Positions 6,246 through 6,262 of a stretch of 6,262 nucleotides of DNA are shown one piece after another. The position numbers and the translations under genes were made by a program. The notes beneath the pieces were generated by a model. That model searched no databases. It was not told the DNA's origin and saw only the letters and a program-made list of their open reading frames with translations. The DNA is taken from NCBI GenBank assembly GCA_945787585.1, contig CALZIG010000228.1, positions 1-6,262 on the forward strand. The letters run 5' to 3'. Source of the stretch: an uncultured Gammaproteobacteria bacterium (GTDB lineage Bacteria > Pseudomonadota > Gammaproteobacteria > SZUA-140). How positions within the stretch are numbered: position 1 is the stretch's first letter; the number at the start of each line of letters is the position of its first letter.

Positions 6246-6262
6246 ATGCTGGGTAAACTCTC
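6246..6262 (+). CDS. Start of the next operon gene, expected exbD (partial)
   Basis: An ATG at 6246, 2 bases after the exbB stop, opens a frame reading M-L-G-K-L into the right edge. A weak GAG lies 9 bases upstream. Only five complete codons are visible, so the product cannot be identified from its own sequence. ExbD is expected because exbB is almost always followed by exbD in tonB-exbB operons. Confidence 0.5.

Overview
The window looks like chromosomal DNA from a Gram-negative bacterium, most likely a gammaproteobacterium. The reasons are an outer-membrane TonB-dependent receptor, a TonB/ExbB energy-transducing pair, Sec-type signal peptides, compact gene spacing and a moderately GC-rich composition with GC-leaning third codon positions. 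The species cannot be named from this sequence alone. No tRNA, rRNA, CRISPR array, insertion sequence or phage gene was seen.

Layout: positions 1-78 may hold the last codons of a plus-strand gene entering from the left (weak call). A minus-strand gene for a two-CBS-domain protein (95-745) follows, ending tail-to-tail with it. A 244-base divergent intergenic region (746-989) separates the CBS gene from a plus-strand operon and carries overlapping palindromes and a candidate sigma70-type promoter. The operon then runs to the right edge: a TonB-dependent outer-membrane receptor (990-3053), a secreted fusion of a BNR/sialidase-like beta-propeller with a TlpA-like thioredoxin domain (3044-4765), a TonB protein (4768-5598), an ExbB-type proton channel (5608-6243), and the first codons of a further gene (6246 onward), expected to be exbD. 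Spacings are -10, +2, +9 and +2 bases, so the five genes are very probably co-transcribed and partly translationally coupled.

How they may work together: the receptor would import a scarce ligand across the outer membrane, powered by its own TonB-ExbB-(ExbD) motor. The secreted propeller-thioredoxin protein, encoded between receptor and TonB, would act on the ligand or on a partner in the periplasm. That protein has three HKG motifs just after the signal peptide, a C-x-C-C cluster and a C-P-H-H-G motif in the propeller, and a C-P-P-C redox site in the thioredoxin domain. This pattern suggests metal or metallo-ligand handling with cysteine redox control. It is an inference: the substrate is not shown by the sequence. 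The most interesting item in the window is this two-domain protein and its fixed place inside a self-contained TonB uptake operon.
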